From assembly GCA_900542045.1 (NCBI GenBank), contig UQMI01000008.1, positions 12,832-76,831 on the forward strand: 64,000 nucleotides of DNA, given 5' to 3'. Positions 1 to 8,908 of the stretch are shown one piece after another. Within the stretch, counting starts at the first letter, position 1, and each line of letters opens with the position of its first letter. Origin of the DNA: an uncultured Blautia sp. (GTDB lineage Bacteria; Bacillota; Clostridia; Lachnospirales; Lachnospiraceae). The translations under genes and the position numbers were made by a program. The notes below the pieces were generated by a model, which saw nothing but the letters and a program-made list of their open reading frames with translations, was not told the DNA's origin and did no database searches.

Positions 1-456
1 GCCCAGCCATTCCACCCATCCGCTCAGGATTCCATGGGAATGGAACATGATCCGCCACAAAAGCACTACAGAAGCCACCGGAATGGCCATGGGCAGCAGA
101 AAAATTCCTTTCAAAACCTGCCCGAAACGCTTTTGCCGGTACAGAAGAACCGCAATAAACAGAGACAGCGCCACCAGCAGCGGCACACAGATTCCCAGAA
201 ACCGCACCGTATTTCGGGAAGCCAGCAAAAACGCCTGATTTGAAAAAATGCTTCTATAATTGTCCAGGCCCACAAAAGCTCCGTCTATGACCCCGGTAAA
301 AGACCGGCGCACCACATCCAGAAACGGAACCAGATGAAACACCGCCACACCCAGCAGACTGGGCAAAAGAAAAAGACAGCCTATATAATAACGTCTTCCA
401 TATCGCTTCCGGCACCAGATATGGATTCTTCTGCAAACAGAACCGATTTTTTTCAC
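1..456 (-). CDS. Sugar ABC transporter permease, MalF/UgpA type (partial, cut by window edge)
   Basis: The first 152 codons of an inner-membrane permease of a carbohydrate ABC importer; the gene runs off the left edge. The frame is open from a GTG at 456 to position 1. GTG is the start because AGGAGG lies about 7 bases upstream and the nearby ATG is followed at once by a stop. A cytoplasmic Arg/Lys-rich tail leads into a first membrane helix (around residues 25-45), then the typical AFVGLDNY motif of MalF/UgpA permeases, then further hydrophobic segments. The solute-binding lipoprotein gene at 1677-3971 lies upstream on the same strand, so both probably serve one importer. The family is clear; the substrate is unknown. 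Confidence 0.85.
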   Translation of the reverse strand, partial: MKKIGSVCRRIHIWCRKRYGRRYYIGCLFLLPSLLGVAVFHLVPFLDVVRRSFTGVIDGAFVGLDNYRSIFSNQAFLLASRNTVRFLGICVPLLVALSLFIAVLLYRQKRFGQVLKGIFLLPMAIPVASVVLLWRIMFHSHGILSGWVEWLG

Positions 457-484
457 ATCCTATCCTCCTGCTTCTTTCAGAAAT

Positions 485-583
485 CTTCTCGCAGCTGCCT
501 TCAGACATATTCCCTGTATCTGTCTTCATGGTCATTCCCTGCAGCTGCTTTCAGGAACATTCCCTGCGACTGCCTTTATCTTA
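485..583. repeat. About four imperfect 25-bp tandem repeats upstream of the permease gene
   Basis: The octamer ATTCCCTG recurs at 509, 534 and 559, exactly 25 bases apart. It is followed each time by a CTGC/CTGT and CTTT/CTTC-rich stretch, and a related unit without the octamer precedes at 485-508. The array lies in the 331-base divergent region between the permease (start 456) and the response regulator (start 788), downstream of the predicted permease promoter, so it would be transcribed as leader. No coding potential is apparent; its role is unknown. Confidence 0.6.
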
Positions 584-610
584 TCGCTTCATTCTCTAAA
601 GATTCTCTAA
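578..610 (-). promoter_or_regulatory. Predicted response-regulator-dependent promoter of the permease gene
   Basis: Read towards the permease, TTAGAGAA occurs twice with an 11-base period (610-603 and 599-592). Eight bases later comes a -10-like TAAGAT (583-578). The second repeat covers the place of the -35 box, which itself is poor. This is the layout of promoters activated by OmpR/PhoB-type regulators. The same arrangement, with the same spacing, precedes the solute-binding lipoprotein gene at 4005-4037. Confidence 0.6.
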
Positions 611-787
611 TCCTGCCTCCAATTCCTCCGGGCATTCTTCATTTTCATCCGGGTATTTTAGATGTTTTTTACAGATTTCTGTGGTAGACTGAAAAAGAAG
701 CAGAAGAATGGGCAAATGCGCAAATACCTGCCCATTCCCGGAAATACACCGGTATTTCCGGTATCTTATGAAATGAGGCGAGAAATC

Positions 788-1465
788 ATGCGTATCCTTA
801 TTGTAGAAGATGATGTAAAACTCTGTGATGCACTGAAATTTCAACTGGAAAAAGAGTCCTTTACCGTAGATGTCTGCCACGACGGGGAAGACGGGCTTTT
901 CTTTATCCGGGAGCAGGTCCACGATCTGATCCTCCTGGACCGGATGCTCCCTTCCATGGACGGTCTGCAGGTACTCTCTGCCATGCGTCGGGAAAATATC
1001 ACCACACCGGTTATTTTCGTCACTGCCCTTGGCACGCTGGATGATAAGGTGACGGGCCTGGACTGCGGCGCCGATGACTACATCGTAAAACCCTTTGCTT
1101 TTCAGGAACTGATGGCCCGGATCCGCAGCATCCGCCGCAGACCACAGACCTGGTCTTCCAGCCGGATCTTTTCCCTTGGAGATATCACCTATGATCCGGA
1201 ACAGAACAAATTAAGCAGCGACTCCGGCGAATGTTCCCTCTCCAAACGGGAGGGGGACCTGCTGGAGCTGTTTCTGCGCAATCCGGGACAGACACTTCCC
1301 AGAAATACCCTTCTGATGCGTGTCTGGGGTCCGGACACCGATGTGGAGGAAGGGAACCTGGATAATTACGTCCACTTTCTCCGGCGGCGCTTAAAAACCG
1401 TAAAGAGCCAGCTGCAGATCACCACTGTGCGGGGCGTAGGCTACTGTCTGCAGGTTTTTCAGTAG
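788..1465 (+). CDS. OmpR-family response regulator
   Basis: A 225-residue DNA-binding response regulator. The receiver domain (residues 1-120) opens with ILIVEDD, has the phospho-acceptor Asp near residue 51 in LLDRMLPSMDG, and ends with the conserved Lys of DDYIVKPF. The C-terminal winged helix (about 130-225) ends in TVRGVGYCL. The ATG at 788 is chosen over an upstream in-frame ATG at 662 because it opens the receiver domain directly and has GAGGCGAG just before it. The likely partner kinase is at 4218-5519, separated by the solute-binding lipoprotein gene on the other strand. It probably binds the 11-bp-phased repeats at 592-610 and 4019-4037. Confidence 0.93.
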   Translation: MRILIVEDDVKLCDALKFQLEKESFTVDVCHDGEDGLFFIREQVHDLILLDRMLPSMDGLQVLSAMRRENITTPVIFVTALGTLDDKVTGLDCGADDYIVKPFAFQELMARIRSIRRRPQTWSSSRIFSLGDITYDPEQNKLSSDSGECSLSKREGDLLELFLRNPGQTLPRNTLLMRVWGPDTDVEEGNLDNYVHFLRRRLKTVKSQLQITTVRGVGYCLQVFQ

Positions 1466-1622
1466 ATTCCGGAAAATTTCTGCCGGTTGCCGAAGAAATC
1501 ACCGAAGAAATTCTCCGTTTTTCCTGGCCATCTCTTCAATAAAGTCTGGTCTGCCTGATTCCAATATCAAAAGGGGTTGCCCTGAAAACATTATTCAAGG
1601 CTCCGCTGTAACAAACATTCTA

Positions 1623-1648
1623 AAGGGGCTGCCCAAAAGCAGCCCCTT
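1623..1648. terminator. Bidirectional terminator between response regulator and solute-binding lipoprotein
   Basis: A 10-bp GC-rich stem (AAGGGGCTGC with its complement) and a 6-base loop, 28 bases past the stop of the leftward lipoprotein gene and about 160 bases past the rightward regulator. The flanks are T-rich on both strands. It implies that the lipoprotein gene is not simply co-transcribed with the downstream permease. Confidence 0.85.
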
Positions 1649-1676
1649 CTTATTATTTCCATATCTTTTATTCTGT

Positions 1677-3971
1677 TTATTGTGCCTGCTCCGCCAGATA
1701 CAGATCCATCCGCTTACCCACATTTTCTACAGCCTGCTCCAGTGTTTCTTCCCCGTTGATATAAGAAACACCTTCACTTCGTACCACACTAGTGATCTGA
1801 TAGTTGTAGGCTACCGGTGTGTCTGCTGCTTTTAGCAGGGTCCGGAATGCTTCCGCCTGCTCTTTGGTCGGCGTCCGGCTCTCCAGGAACACATCCACCA
1901 GTTCTCCATTGGCTGTTTCCATAGTCATTCCACTGGTCCTTCCTTCTGCATTCTGTGACCAGTATGTCTCTGAATCCACCACAGACGCATTTACCGGAAA
2001 TCCTGCATAGGAATCAATGCTCTGGGCTTCCTCCGACAGGAAATAGGATACCAGTTGCTTTGCCGCTTCCTGCTGCTGGCTCTTGCTGCTGACACCCAGG
2101 ATCAGGCTGGGTACATAGGTATTTTCCGTCTGGCCGTTCCAGCTCCTGAAAGTCAGATTTTCATTTTCCAGTGCTCCGCAGAGCATTTCCAGCGTACTGT
2201 AGGAAAAGACAGAGCCATAGGCAATCTTTGCATAACCGTTGCTCACCATCAGCAGATCAGATGATATATCCAGGAAATAGTGATTCAGCCACTCAGTTTC
2301 GCTCATCTGCTCATCACTGTACTGCCCTTCCAGAGCATTTTCATCCACATGGTAAATACGGTTCAGTTGGGTGTAGAATTCCGTTAGAGCCTCCCGGTCC
2401 ACCGTACCGTCTTCTGTGATCCAGGCCGGGGAACAGGTATTGGACCAGCTTTCAATCATCTGGGACCCCATCGTATAAGTATCAAACACATTGTTCTGGG
2501 GATCCTGCTCTTTAAGCTGCTCTGCCTTATCTGCCATGCTCTTCAGATCGGTGATCCCATCCAGATTTTCCTCTGTTCCCACCAGGATTGGAATACCAAT
2601 ATAACTGGGCATAGCGTAGAATTTTCCGTCCCGCTCGTAGCTGTTCTTTACGTTTTCCAGAATCCCATCACTTTCATCCACCGACTGGATGACATCGCTG
2701 ATATCTGCCAGCATTCCTTTATCAATATAAGAATCCACAGGCATATTATCCAGCAGCAGCACATCTGGCCCGTTGCCGGCCATCAGTTCTGTGTTCAGAT
2801 TCTTCAGTGCATCCGACACTGTCACTCCGTCTTCTCCGGAAATGCCCACCTGATAATCCACATAAATATCTGGATACATCTTCTGGAACATAGGAATCAG
2901 CTGCCGCACCTGCTGGTCTTCCACCAGAGAATACAGTTTCAGCGTTGTTCCAGGCGTACTGGGCGTATCTTCCGAATACGTATAATGAAAAATCTTATCT
3001 CCGTCTTCCATGGCCAGAAGATAGAAATCGTTATCATTCCCTTTCATAAGTCTCCGCAGCCCCACTGCCGTACTGGAAATACTGCACAGATTTCCATCCA
3101 CCACCTGTTCGTTTACGGTACCGCCCGGCTGATGAGAATAAATTCCCTCGCTGGTGCAGTAAAAAATACTGCCTTCCTCATCCTGAGGCGCAAAGGTCAC
3201 CGGCACCGAGCTGGTGGTGGTGGTGGTCAGATTACTTGGCTCCCCTTCGATCTGCTGACTGAGTACCTCATCCCGCTCCACAGGTGTCTGATCCTTCCAT
3301 TGAAAGATCTGCAGCTGTCTCTCCGCAATCACATACAGCTGTTCTCCCACCACGGAAAATGTTACAATATTATCCAGACCGTAGTCATGCACCTCTTCTC
3401 CGGAGGTTCCGTCATACTGCTTCAGGCTGCCTGCCAGGTACAGCGCGATCAAATCACCGTCTCCGGTAAACTGCATATCCAGGATCTGGGGATAATCGGT
3501 ACTGTCATCCCTGCTCTCAGAAAAATCCTTCATCTCCCCATCCGGTTCCATCACATAGAATCCACTGGAGGAACTGGTACCGTCCTCTGCCATGTTCAAA
3601 ACCGAACAGGCCACTCTGCCGGTCTGATCCAGCGCCACACTGTCGATCCATTTATTCTGGTCGTTGTACTGGATCTGAGGATAATTCTGCAGCACCTGGG
3701 TATCTTCTTTCCATTCGCCGTCCCTGTAATCCCACACGGATAATTTTCCGCCTGCAGACGTACTGGCAATCCGCAGGGTGCCGTCCTCCAGTATGGTCAT
3801 ATTCTTTAATTCTGCTATATCTGCCGGAAGAGAAATCTCCTCCTCCAGATACCGTCCCATGGCCACATCTGCTGTATCCGTGACCTCTTCATTGCTTTCT
3901 CCGCATCCGGACAACAGCGCAGAACATGCCAGTATTCCGGATAAGAAGAATGCCAGAATCCTTTTTTTCAT
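1677..3971 (-). CDS. Large extracellular solute-binding lipoprotein with N-terminal propeller-like region
   Basis: A 764-residue exported lipoprotein. The signal peptide ends in the lipobox LLSGC, with Cys23 as lipid anchor. Residues from about 340 to the C-terminus look like a family 1 solute-binding protein of sugar ABC importers: the TLKLYSLVEDQQV start, a GPDVLLLD segment and the late YFLSEEAQSIDSYAGFPVN segment. Residues 40-330 are an added region of repeated short beta-type segments that reads like a propeller. Usual binding proteins are about 420-450 residues, so the extension nearly doubles it. GGGAGGA precedes the ATG. It lies upstream of the permease at 1-456, and its promoter carries the shared direct repeat. 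The substrate is unknown. Confidence 0.85.
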   Translation of the reverse strand: MKKRILAFFLSGILACSALLSGCGESNEEVTDTADVAMGRYLEEEISLPADIAELKNMTILEDGTLRIASTSAGGKLSVWDYRDGEWKEDTQVLQNYPQIQYNDQNKWIDSVALDQTGRVACSVLNMAEDGTSSSSGFYVMEPDGEMKDFSESRDDSTDYPQILDMQFTGDGDLIALYLAGSLKQYDGTSGEEVHDYGLDNIVTFSVVGEQLYVIAERQLQIFQWKDQTPVERDEVLSQQIEGEPSNLTTTTTSSVPVTFAPQDEEGSIFYCTSEGIYSHQPGGTVNEQVVDGNLCSISSTAVGLRRLMKGNDNDFYLLAMEDGDKIFHYTYSEDTPSTPGTTLKLYSLVEDQQVRQLIPMFQKMYPDIYVDYQVGISGEDGVTVSDALKNLNTELMAGNGPDVLLLDNMPVDSYIDKGMLADISDVIQSVDESDGILENVKNSYERDGKFYAMPSYIGIPILVGTEENLDGITDLKSMADKAEQLKEQDPQNNVFDTYTMGSQMIESWSNTCSPAWITEDGTVDREALTEFYTQLNRIYHVDENALEGQYSDEQMSETEWLNHYFLDISSDLLMVSNGYAKIAYGSVFSYSTLEMLCGALENENLTFRSWNGQTENTYVPSLILGVSSKSQQQEAAKQLVSYFLSEEAQSIDSYAGFPVNASVVDSETYWSQNAEGRTSGMTMETANGELVDVFLESRTPTKEQAEAFRTLLKAADTPVAYNYQITSVVRSEGVSYINGEETLEQAVENVGKRMDLYLAEQAQ

Positions 3972-4004
3972 CTATTCATCCTCCCATCTTCGATTATGAA
4001 ACAG

Positions 4005-4037
4005 ATGGTAACACCCCTTTCTCTAAATTTTCTCTAA
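4005..4037 (-). promoter_or_regulatory. Predicted response-regulator-dependent promoter of the lipoprotein gene
   Basis: Read towards the lipoprotein gene, TTAGAGAA occurs at 4037-4030 and again at 4026-4019, an 11-base period. Eight bases later lies TACCAT (4010-4005) as a weak -10. Repeat sequence, period and distance to the -10 are the same as at 578-610. A lone TTTAGAGAT half-site at 4065 faces the kinase gene. Confidence 0.6.
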
Positions 4038-4217
4038 CTCTTTTAAAGATTTTCCACCCGGCTCTTTAGAGATTTTTTCCAGACAGCTGCGGTATCCTGT
4101 TGCTGTGATGCCGGGACCGTAAAAATCTGGAATACAGAGCCGTTCATCCGGCTCTTTCAGTCCCGGCATCCTATATGTTATACTATCTGCAACAGAGATA
4201 CAAAGGAGGATATCCCC

Positions 4218-5519
4218 ATGATGTTTCGGAAACTTCACATACAGCTTACTCTTTTATTCACGGTGATCACCGGTCTGGTCCTGACGGCCATGAGCATCGT
4301 CTGTCTGTTCATTTCAGAAAACAGCGCCCGGGAGATCAGTTACACCACATTTCAGAACAATATCAATTCTATCCTGGATTATCTGGAAAATCAGCCTACC
4401 CTTTCCCACCAGTGGATCCGGGAAGCAGAGCAGCGTTATGGAATCTATCTGGATATTCGGGACAACGGTTCGCCGCTTTTTTTCTACACATTGCAGTCCG
4501 GCCGTCCTGACGATACTCTTTTTGACCTGGCCAGACAATCCGCAGAAAATACCCTGGCAGTTCCCACAGAATCTTCCTATACTCTGAGCGCTGTCTCCCA
4601 CAGTGAATTTCAGCTGGATGCCGGAAAGCAGGGCGACTATTATGCGTCCATTGCCACCATTCCCAGAGGAAACGGCTCTCTGCAGATCACCAGCCTTTAC
4701 CCGGAATACACGCTGCTGCAGCAATTTTATCACCAGCGGATCCTGTTTGCCCTGGCCACTGCAGCCGGCATCTGCGTGCTGGCATTGTTTTCCTGGTTTT
4801 ATACACACAGACTTCTGCAGCCACTGATCCAGAACCAGAAAAACCAGACCGAGTTCATCGCCGCCGCTTCTCATGAGCTTCGTTCTCCACTGGCGGTGAT
4901 CCTGTCCAGCCTTTCTGCACTGCGGGTGGCAGATACTGCAGAGGCTCCCCGTTTTTATCAGTCCATCGAAAGCGAAGGACAGCGCATGTCCCATCTGATC
5001 GAAGACATGCTCTCTCTGGCCAACGCAGACAACCACACCTGGCAGATCCACCAGACGCCGGCGGCTCTGGACACTCTGCTGCTGGAAGCTTACGAAAAAT
5101 ATGAACCCATGGCAAAAGAAAAAAATATCTCCCTGGGGATCACCCTGCCCGAGGATGCCGTTCCACCCTGCCTTTGTGATCCCTCCCGCATCTCTCAGGT
5201 ACTGGCTGTTCTGATTGACAACGCTTTAAGCTATACACCCTCCGGCGGAAGCATTCGCCTGTCCCTTGACAGCCACCGGGACTTCCTGCAGATCTCCATC
5301 GCAGATGATGGCCCCGGTATTCCGGACGCCCAGAAAGAAGCGGTTTTCCAGAGATTCTACCGGGGAGATGCCTCCCATAAGGACAGGGAACACTTTGGTC
5401 TGGGCCTGTGCATCGCCAGAGAAATCCTCCGTCTGCATCACGGGGAAATATCCGTCCAGGATACACCAGGCGGCGGCGCCACCTTTCTGGTACGCCTGCT
5501 CTATCATTCCGGCCACTGA
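4218..5519 (+). CDS. Sensor histidine kinase
   Basis: A 433-residue membrane sensor kinase. One membrane helix lies at about residues 8-32 and a second at about 173-195; between them is an extracellular sensor region of about 140 residues. Little or no HAMP linker follows. The phospho-acceptor is His219 in AAASHELRSPLAV. The ATP-binding domain shows the N box (LIDNALSYTPSGG, about 334), DDGPGIP, and GLGLCIAREI. AAAGGAGG precedes the ATG at 4218. Probable partner of the regulator at 788-1465 in controlling the sugar transporter between and beside them. The signal is unknown. Confidence 0.93.
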   Translation: MMFRKLHIQLTLLFTVITGLVLTAMSIVCLFISENSAREISYTTFQNNINSILDYLENQPTLSHQWIREAEQRYGIYLDIRDNGSPLFFYTLQSGRPDDTLFDLARQSAENTLAVPTESSYTLSAVSHSEFQLDAGKQGDYYASIATIPRGNGSLQITSLYPEYTLLQQFYHQRILFALATAAGICVLALFSWFYTHRLLQPLIQNQKNQTEFIAAASHELRSPLAVILSSLSALRVADTAEAPRFYQSIESEGQRMSHLIEDMLSLANADNHTWQIHQTPAALDTLLLEAYEKYEPMAKEKNISLGITLPEDAVPPCLCDPSRISQVLAVLIDNALSYTPSGGSIRLSLDSHRDFLQISIADDGPGIPDAQKEAVFQRFYRGDASHKDREHFGLGLCIAREILRLHHGEISVQDTPGGGATFLVRLLYHSGH

Positions 5520-5584
5520 ACACCATCTGTTTTCCGCCATAGAACAGGGAAAGCTAAAACGATTCGTTCTGCTTTCATTTCTAT

Positions 5585-5632
5585 AAAAAAAGATGCCCGA
5601 CAGCTTTATATGCTGTACCGGACATCTTTTTT
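5585..5632. terminator. Bidirectional terminator between kinase and efflux operon
   Basis: A long interrupted hairpin flanked by A6 and T6 tracts, AAAAAAGATG pairing with CATCTTTTTT, with an inner ACAG/CTGT stem. It lies between the convergent kinase gene and the FtsX-like permease gene and can serve both. Confidence 0.88.
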
Positions 5633-5651
5633 ATATACCAGATCCCCTGAA

Positions 5652-6902
5652 TTATTCTCTCCGAAGAGCATCAATAGGATTCAGATTGGCCGCCTTGATG
5701 GAAGGCAGCAGGCCAAACACCAGGCCGATCACCATGGAAAACACCACAGATCCGATGATCGCCGGCATACTAATAGCTGTAGGTGCCTTGGATACCTCGG
5801 AAACGATCTTGGAAAGGATGATCCCGAAGAATACCCCCAGGATTCCGCCAATGCTGGTCAGCACGGCCGCCTCTGTAAGAAACTGTATCAGAATCTTTTT
5901 CTTTCTGGCTCCAATAGCCTTTTTCAGCCCGATCTCACTGGTTCGCTCTGTAACCGAAACCAGCATGATATTCATCACACCGATTCCGCCTACCAGAAGC
6001 GATATACTGGCGATCCACAACAGCTGATTGTTGGTACTTTCGCTGAGGCTCTGCAGATTGCGTACCCGCTCCATCACATCTTCATTCTTATATTTCACTG
6101 TAGCTGTCTGAGTATCGATTCCCTGATTCAGAACATCTGCCGTCTTCTGTCCGGCTGTACTCATCTCTTCTGTACTGGCGGCCTGAATCACCGCATGCTG
6201 AGGTTCATCGTATTGATATACAATAGGCCAAACTGCGCTCGGCAGCAGAACCTTGCCGCTCTCCGTCTGATTATACTGGTAATACTCATCAATGGAATTG
6301 ATCACAGGTTCATAGATATCCTGCTGGACGATCACGCCTACAACCACAAAAGGTTCTCCTTTAATTTCGATAGTTTTTCCCAGAGGACTCTCATCTCCAA
6401 ACAGCCCGCTGGCCGAATTCTGATCCAGAAGAGCCACCTTCCGATACTGGGTATAGTCCTGTTCCACAAAACCACGGCCAGCCTGCACCGCATAACCGCA
6501 GGTATCCAGATAATTTGTATCAATCCCCAGCACCTGTCCTCCCTGAAGGCCGGAATTCTTGTAATAGATACTGTCCGCATAGCTTCTGCTGTAATAAAAG
6601 GAAGCATTTACCACACTGGGAATTTTCCGGATCTCTTCCTTCTGTTCATCGGTGATCACCGGTGCCTGGGCACCTGTGCCATACTCCACATCATATTCCA
6701 TATCTCCATCGTAAAGACGAACGTTGACCGTATTATTTCCGGAACCGATCAGATTCTGTTTAATCTGCTCACTGGTTCCCTTGATCGTAGATACAATAGA
6801 AATAATAGCGGCAATTCCGATAATAATTCCCAGCATAGTCAGAAAGGAGCGCATCTTATGTGACCAGATTCCCTGAAACGAAAGTCTGATATTTTCAATC
6901 AT
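5652..6902 (-). CDS. MacB/FtsX-type ABC transporter permease
   Basis: A 416-residue permease of a type VII (MacB-like) ABC transporter. An N-terminal helix ([20 protein letters not shown]...) precedes a large extracellular MacB_PCD-like domain (about 45-270). Three membrane helices at the C-terminus form the FtsX domain, with [20 protein letters not shown] and [10 protein letters not shown] signatures. Such permeases do not form a channel but move power from ATP hydrolysis to an adaptor outside the membrane. It is the last gene of a four-gene operon (11039 to 5652). AAGGAGAAG lies before its start. Likely role: export of a peptide, lipid or drug; the substrate cannot be read from sequence. 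Confidence 0.92.
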   Translation of the reverse strand: MIENIRLSFQGIWSHKMRSFLTMLGIIIGIAAIISIVSTIKGTSEQIKQNLIGSGNNTVNVRLYDGDMEYDVEYGTGAQAPVITDEQKEEIRKIPSVVNASFYYSRSYADSIYYKNSGLQGGQVLGIDTNYLDTCGYAVQAGRGFVEQDYTQYRKVALLDQNSASGLFGDESPLGKTIEIKGEPFVVVGVIVQQDIYEPVINSIDEYYQYNQTESGKVLLPSAVWPIVYQYDEPQHAVIQAASTEEMSTAGQKTADVLNQGIDTQTATVKYKNEDVMERVRNLQSLSESTNNQLLWIASISLLVGGIGVMNIMLVSVTERTSEIGLKKAIGARKKKILIQFLTEAAVLTSIGGILGVFFGIILSKIVSEVSKAPTAISMPAIIGSVVFSMVIGLVFGLLPSIKAANLNPIDALRRE

Positions 6903-6922
6903 ACATTATCTTCTCCTTCCTC

Positions 6923-8908
6923 TTAATAGCCATACAGCTCGTCCATAGTGCCTTCTTTTGTCTTGGACCCGTCTTTTATGTCATTTCCATAAGGGAAAGC
7001 TACTTTATCATCATGGGTCAGGCCGCTTAAAATCTGTATCGTATAGCCATCTGTGCTGACTCTTGCCTCCACGATCTGCCGCTTCAGTCTGCCATTTTCG
7101 TCTTTGTAGACATAATACTGGCCATTTTCCGACCTTACAAAAGCCTGGGGCAGATCAATGGAGTTGAGGTCCTGACTTTGCAGATTATCCAGAGTAATGT
7201 TCACCCCTTCCCCATTGCTCAGCTCCACATCTTCCTGCACCGCTGCCACAAAGGGGTAGTAAGAGGAGTTGGTATTTCCGCTTCCGTAATAACTTCCGGA
7301 ATCCGCAGGATACTCTGACACTTCAGTGATCTCCGCCTGAAAAACATTTCCTGTCTCATAGGAGGTACAGGTCAGCATATCTCCCACATTCAGAGTGTCC
7401 AGCATCAGCTCGCTGATATTGCCCTCCACATAATAACCGCCGTCACTCTCAATGACCATAAACGCATCCCCGCTGTAGTTGCCTGTCACCGGATCTCCCA
7501 TGCTTTTTACCACGCCATTTACTGTACTGGTAACTGTCTTCTTTTCCAGCTCCCGCTGCAGCCTGGAAATCTTGATATTCGATGCCCGAATCTGCAGTTC
7601 CAGTTCACTGACCTGCCGTTCCTGCTGCTTAATGGCTTCTTCCCTGGTAAGCGTAGTACCCTGTCCGTCATCTCCATCGTCATAATAACCATCGTCATAA
7701 TAGCCGTCATCAAAGAAATCATCCGGATTTTCCGGCTCCGGAGTCGGCGTCGGTGTCACAACCTGTTCCGGATCCAGATCAAAGCCCGGGCTTATGGCTC
7801 CGTTCATTTCGTAGACTGTCTCCTCTTCCGGATCTACCGGATTGGTCAGCAGTCCTCCATTTCTTACGTAATATCCCGTCAGAGAAGTTTCTCCCTGATC
7901 CTCTGTACTCCAGGTATCCTCCTCATGGAACTCCAGCCGGAACCAGAAGCCGTCTTCCGAAAGCTGCTCCACTCCCTCTGCATCATAACCTGCTGCCTCG
8001 TTCAGGAAAGATCCCATTACAATGACTCTTCCTGCCTCACTGCTGCAGAGAAATACATAGGGGTCCTCTTTTGTTCCGGATCCGCTGTGCCTCTCTTCTA
8101 TAGTTGTCAGCACCTTATAGAACAGATTACCATTTTCATCTTCCACAGGATCCCTGTCTTCTTCCAGTTCTGCCGGAGGTTCTTCCACAGTAAACCCCTG
8201 CTCCGGTTCATCTGGAATCTCCTCTGCTCCGGTATCCGGTTCATCTTCTGTTTCTGCCTCAAAGGAGATCAGAGAAGGAAAAGACGCCGCCACAGTATAA
8301 GAATTCCCGCCAAAAAGTCCAGCCCATCCAACGGCTATGGATGTACTTTTTGTACCTTCCGCGTTGGTGGTAGCCAGGCTTCCTGGTTCCTCCGTGGTAT
8401 CCAGATCATCCGGAAAGATCTCATTGTCTTCAGATGTATTGCTGTCTTCATCTGCGTCATTACTGTAAACACTTCCCGGTGTGACCACAGCATCTGTTCC
8501 CGTATTCTCTTCAATGGGACCGCCATTCTTCAGGCTGGTCAGACGATCCTGGGCCTTTTTCAGATTTTGCTGCTGCTGCTGTCTGGTAAGCACTGCGATC
8601 TCCAACTCCATCTCTTTCAGCGTCATGTCAAAAGAGAGCAGCTTATCTCCTCTTCGCACATGGTCACCTACACCAACATACGTATTTTCTATAATAGAAT
8701 CCTTCTCAAGAGTCACTTTCTGAGTCACATTTGCAGAAATCTGTCCTTCCATGCTTTCTCCGCTGTACCAGCTCATGGAAATATCGCTGACCGGTATCAC
8801 AAGGACTTTTTCTGCATTGGCATTTCTTGCTACGACGATTCCTCCAGCCACCAGCGAGCAGACCAGAAGAACCGATATCACTGAAATTATAATCTTCTTT
8901 CTGCTCAT
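6923..8908 (-). CDS. HlyD/MFP-type efflux adaptor with very large insertion
   Basis: A 661-residue membrane-fusion adaptor. An N-terminal membrane anchor (residues 5-27) is followed by the first half of a lipoyl domain (VGVGDHVRRGDKLLSFD) and a descending helix (EMELEIAVLTRQQQQQNLKKA). The returning coiled-coil arm does not begin until about residue 425. Between the arms is an insertion of about 300 residues: acidic, Pro/Thr-rich, with a compact middle part and a DDGYYDDGYYDDGDDG repeat. The second lipoyl half (STVNGVVKSMGDPV) and beta-barrel domains follow. Normal adaptors are 350-450 residues. It starts within the stop of the ATPase gene (ATGA overlap) and precedes the permease gene. The operon thus codes two different adaptors. 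Confidence 0.88.
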   Translation of the reverse strand: MSRKKIIISVISVLLVCSLVAGGIVVARNANAEKVLVIPVSDISMSWYSGESMEGQISANVTQKVTLEKDSIIENTYVGVGDHVRRGDKLLSFDMTLKEMELEIAVLTRQQQQQNLKKAQDRLTSLKNGGPIEENTGTDAVVTPGSVYSNDADEDSNTSEDNEIFPDDLDTTEEPGSLATTNAEGTKSTSIAVGWAGLFGGNSYTVAASFPSLISFEAETEDEPDTGAEEIPDEPEQGFTVEEPPAELEEDRDPVEDENGNLFYKVLTTIEERHSGSGTKEDPYVFLCSSEAGRVIVMGSFLNEAAGYDAEGVEQLSEDGFWFRLEFHEEDTWSTEDQGETSLTGYYVRNGGLLTNPVDPEEETVYEMNGAISPGFDLDPEQVVTPTPTPEPENPDDFFDDGYYDDGYYDDGDDGQGTTLTREEAIKQQERQVSELELQIRASNIKISRLQRELEKKTVTSTVNGVVKSMGDPVTGNYSGDAFMVIESDGGYYVEGNISELMLDTLNVGDMLTCTSYETGNVFQAEITEVSEYPADSGSYYGSGNTNSSYYPFVAAVQEDVELSNGEGVNITLDNLQSQDLNSIDLPQAFVRSENGQYYVYKDENGRLKRQIVEARVSTDGYTIQILSGLTHDDKVAFPYGNDIKDGSKTKEGTMDELYGY

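Noticed and set aside
5610-6863. 417-codon rightward open frame
   Set aside because: It lies wholly antisense to the FtsX-type permease gene, which has clear family motifs and a ribosome binding site. The composition (His/Ser/Leu/Ile-rich) is that of a shadow frame.
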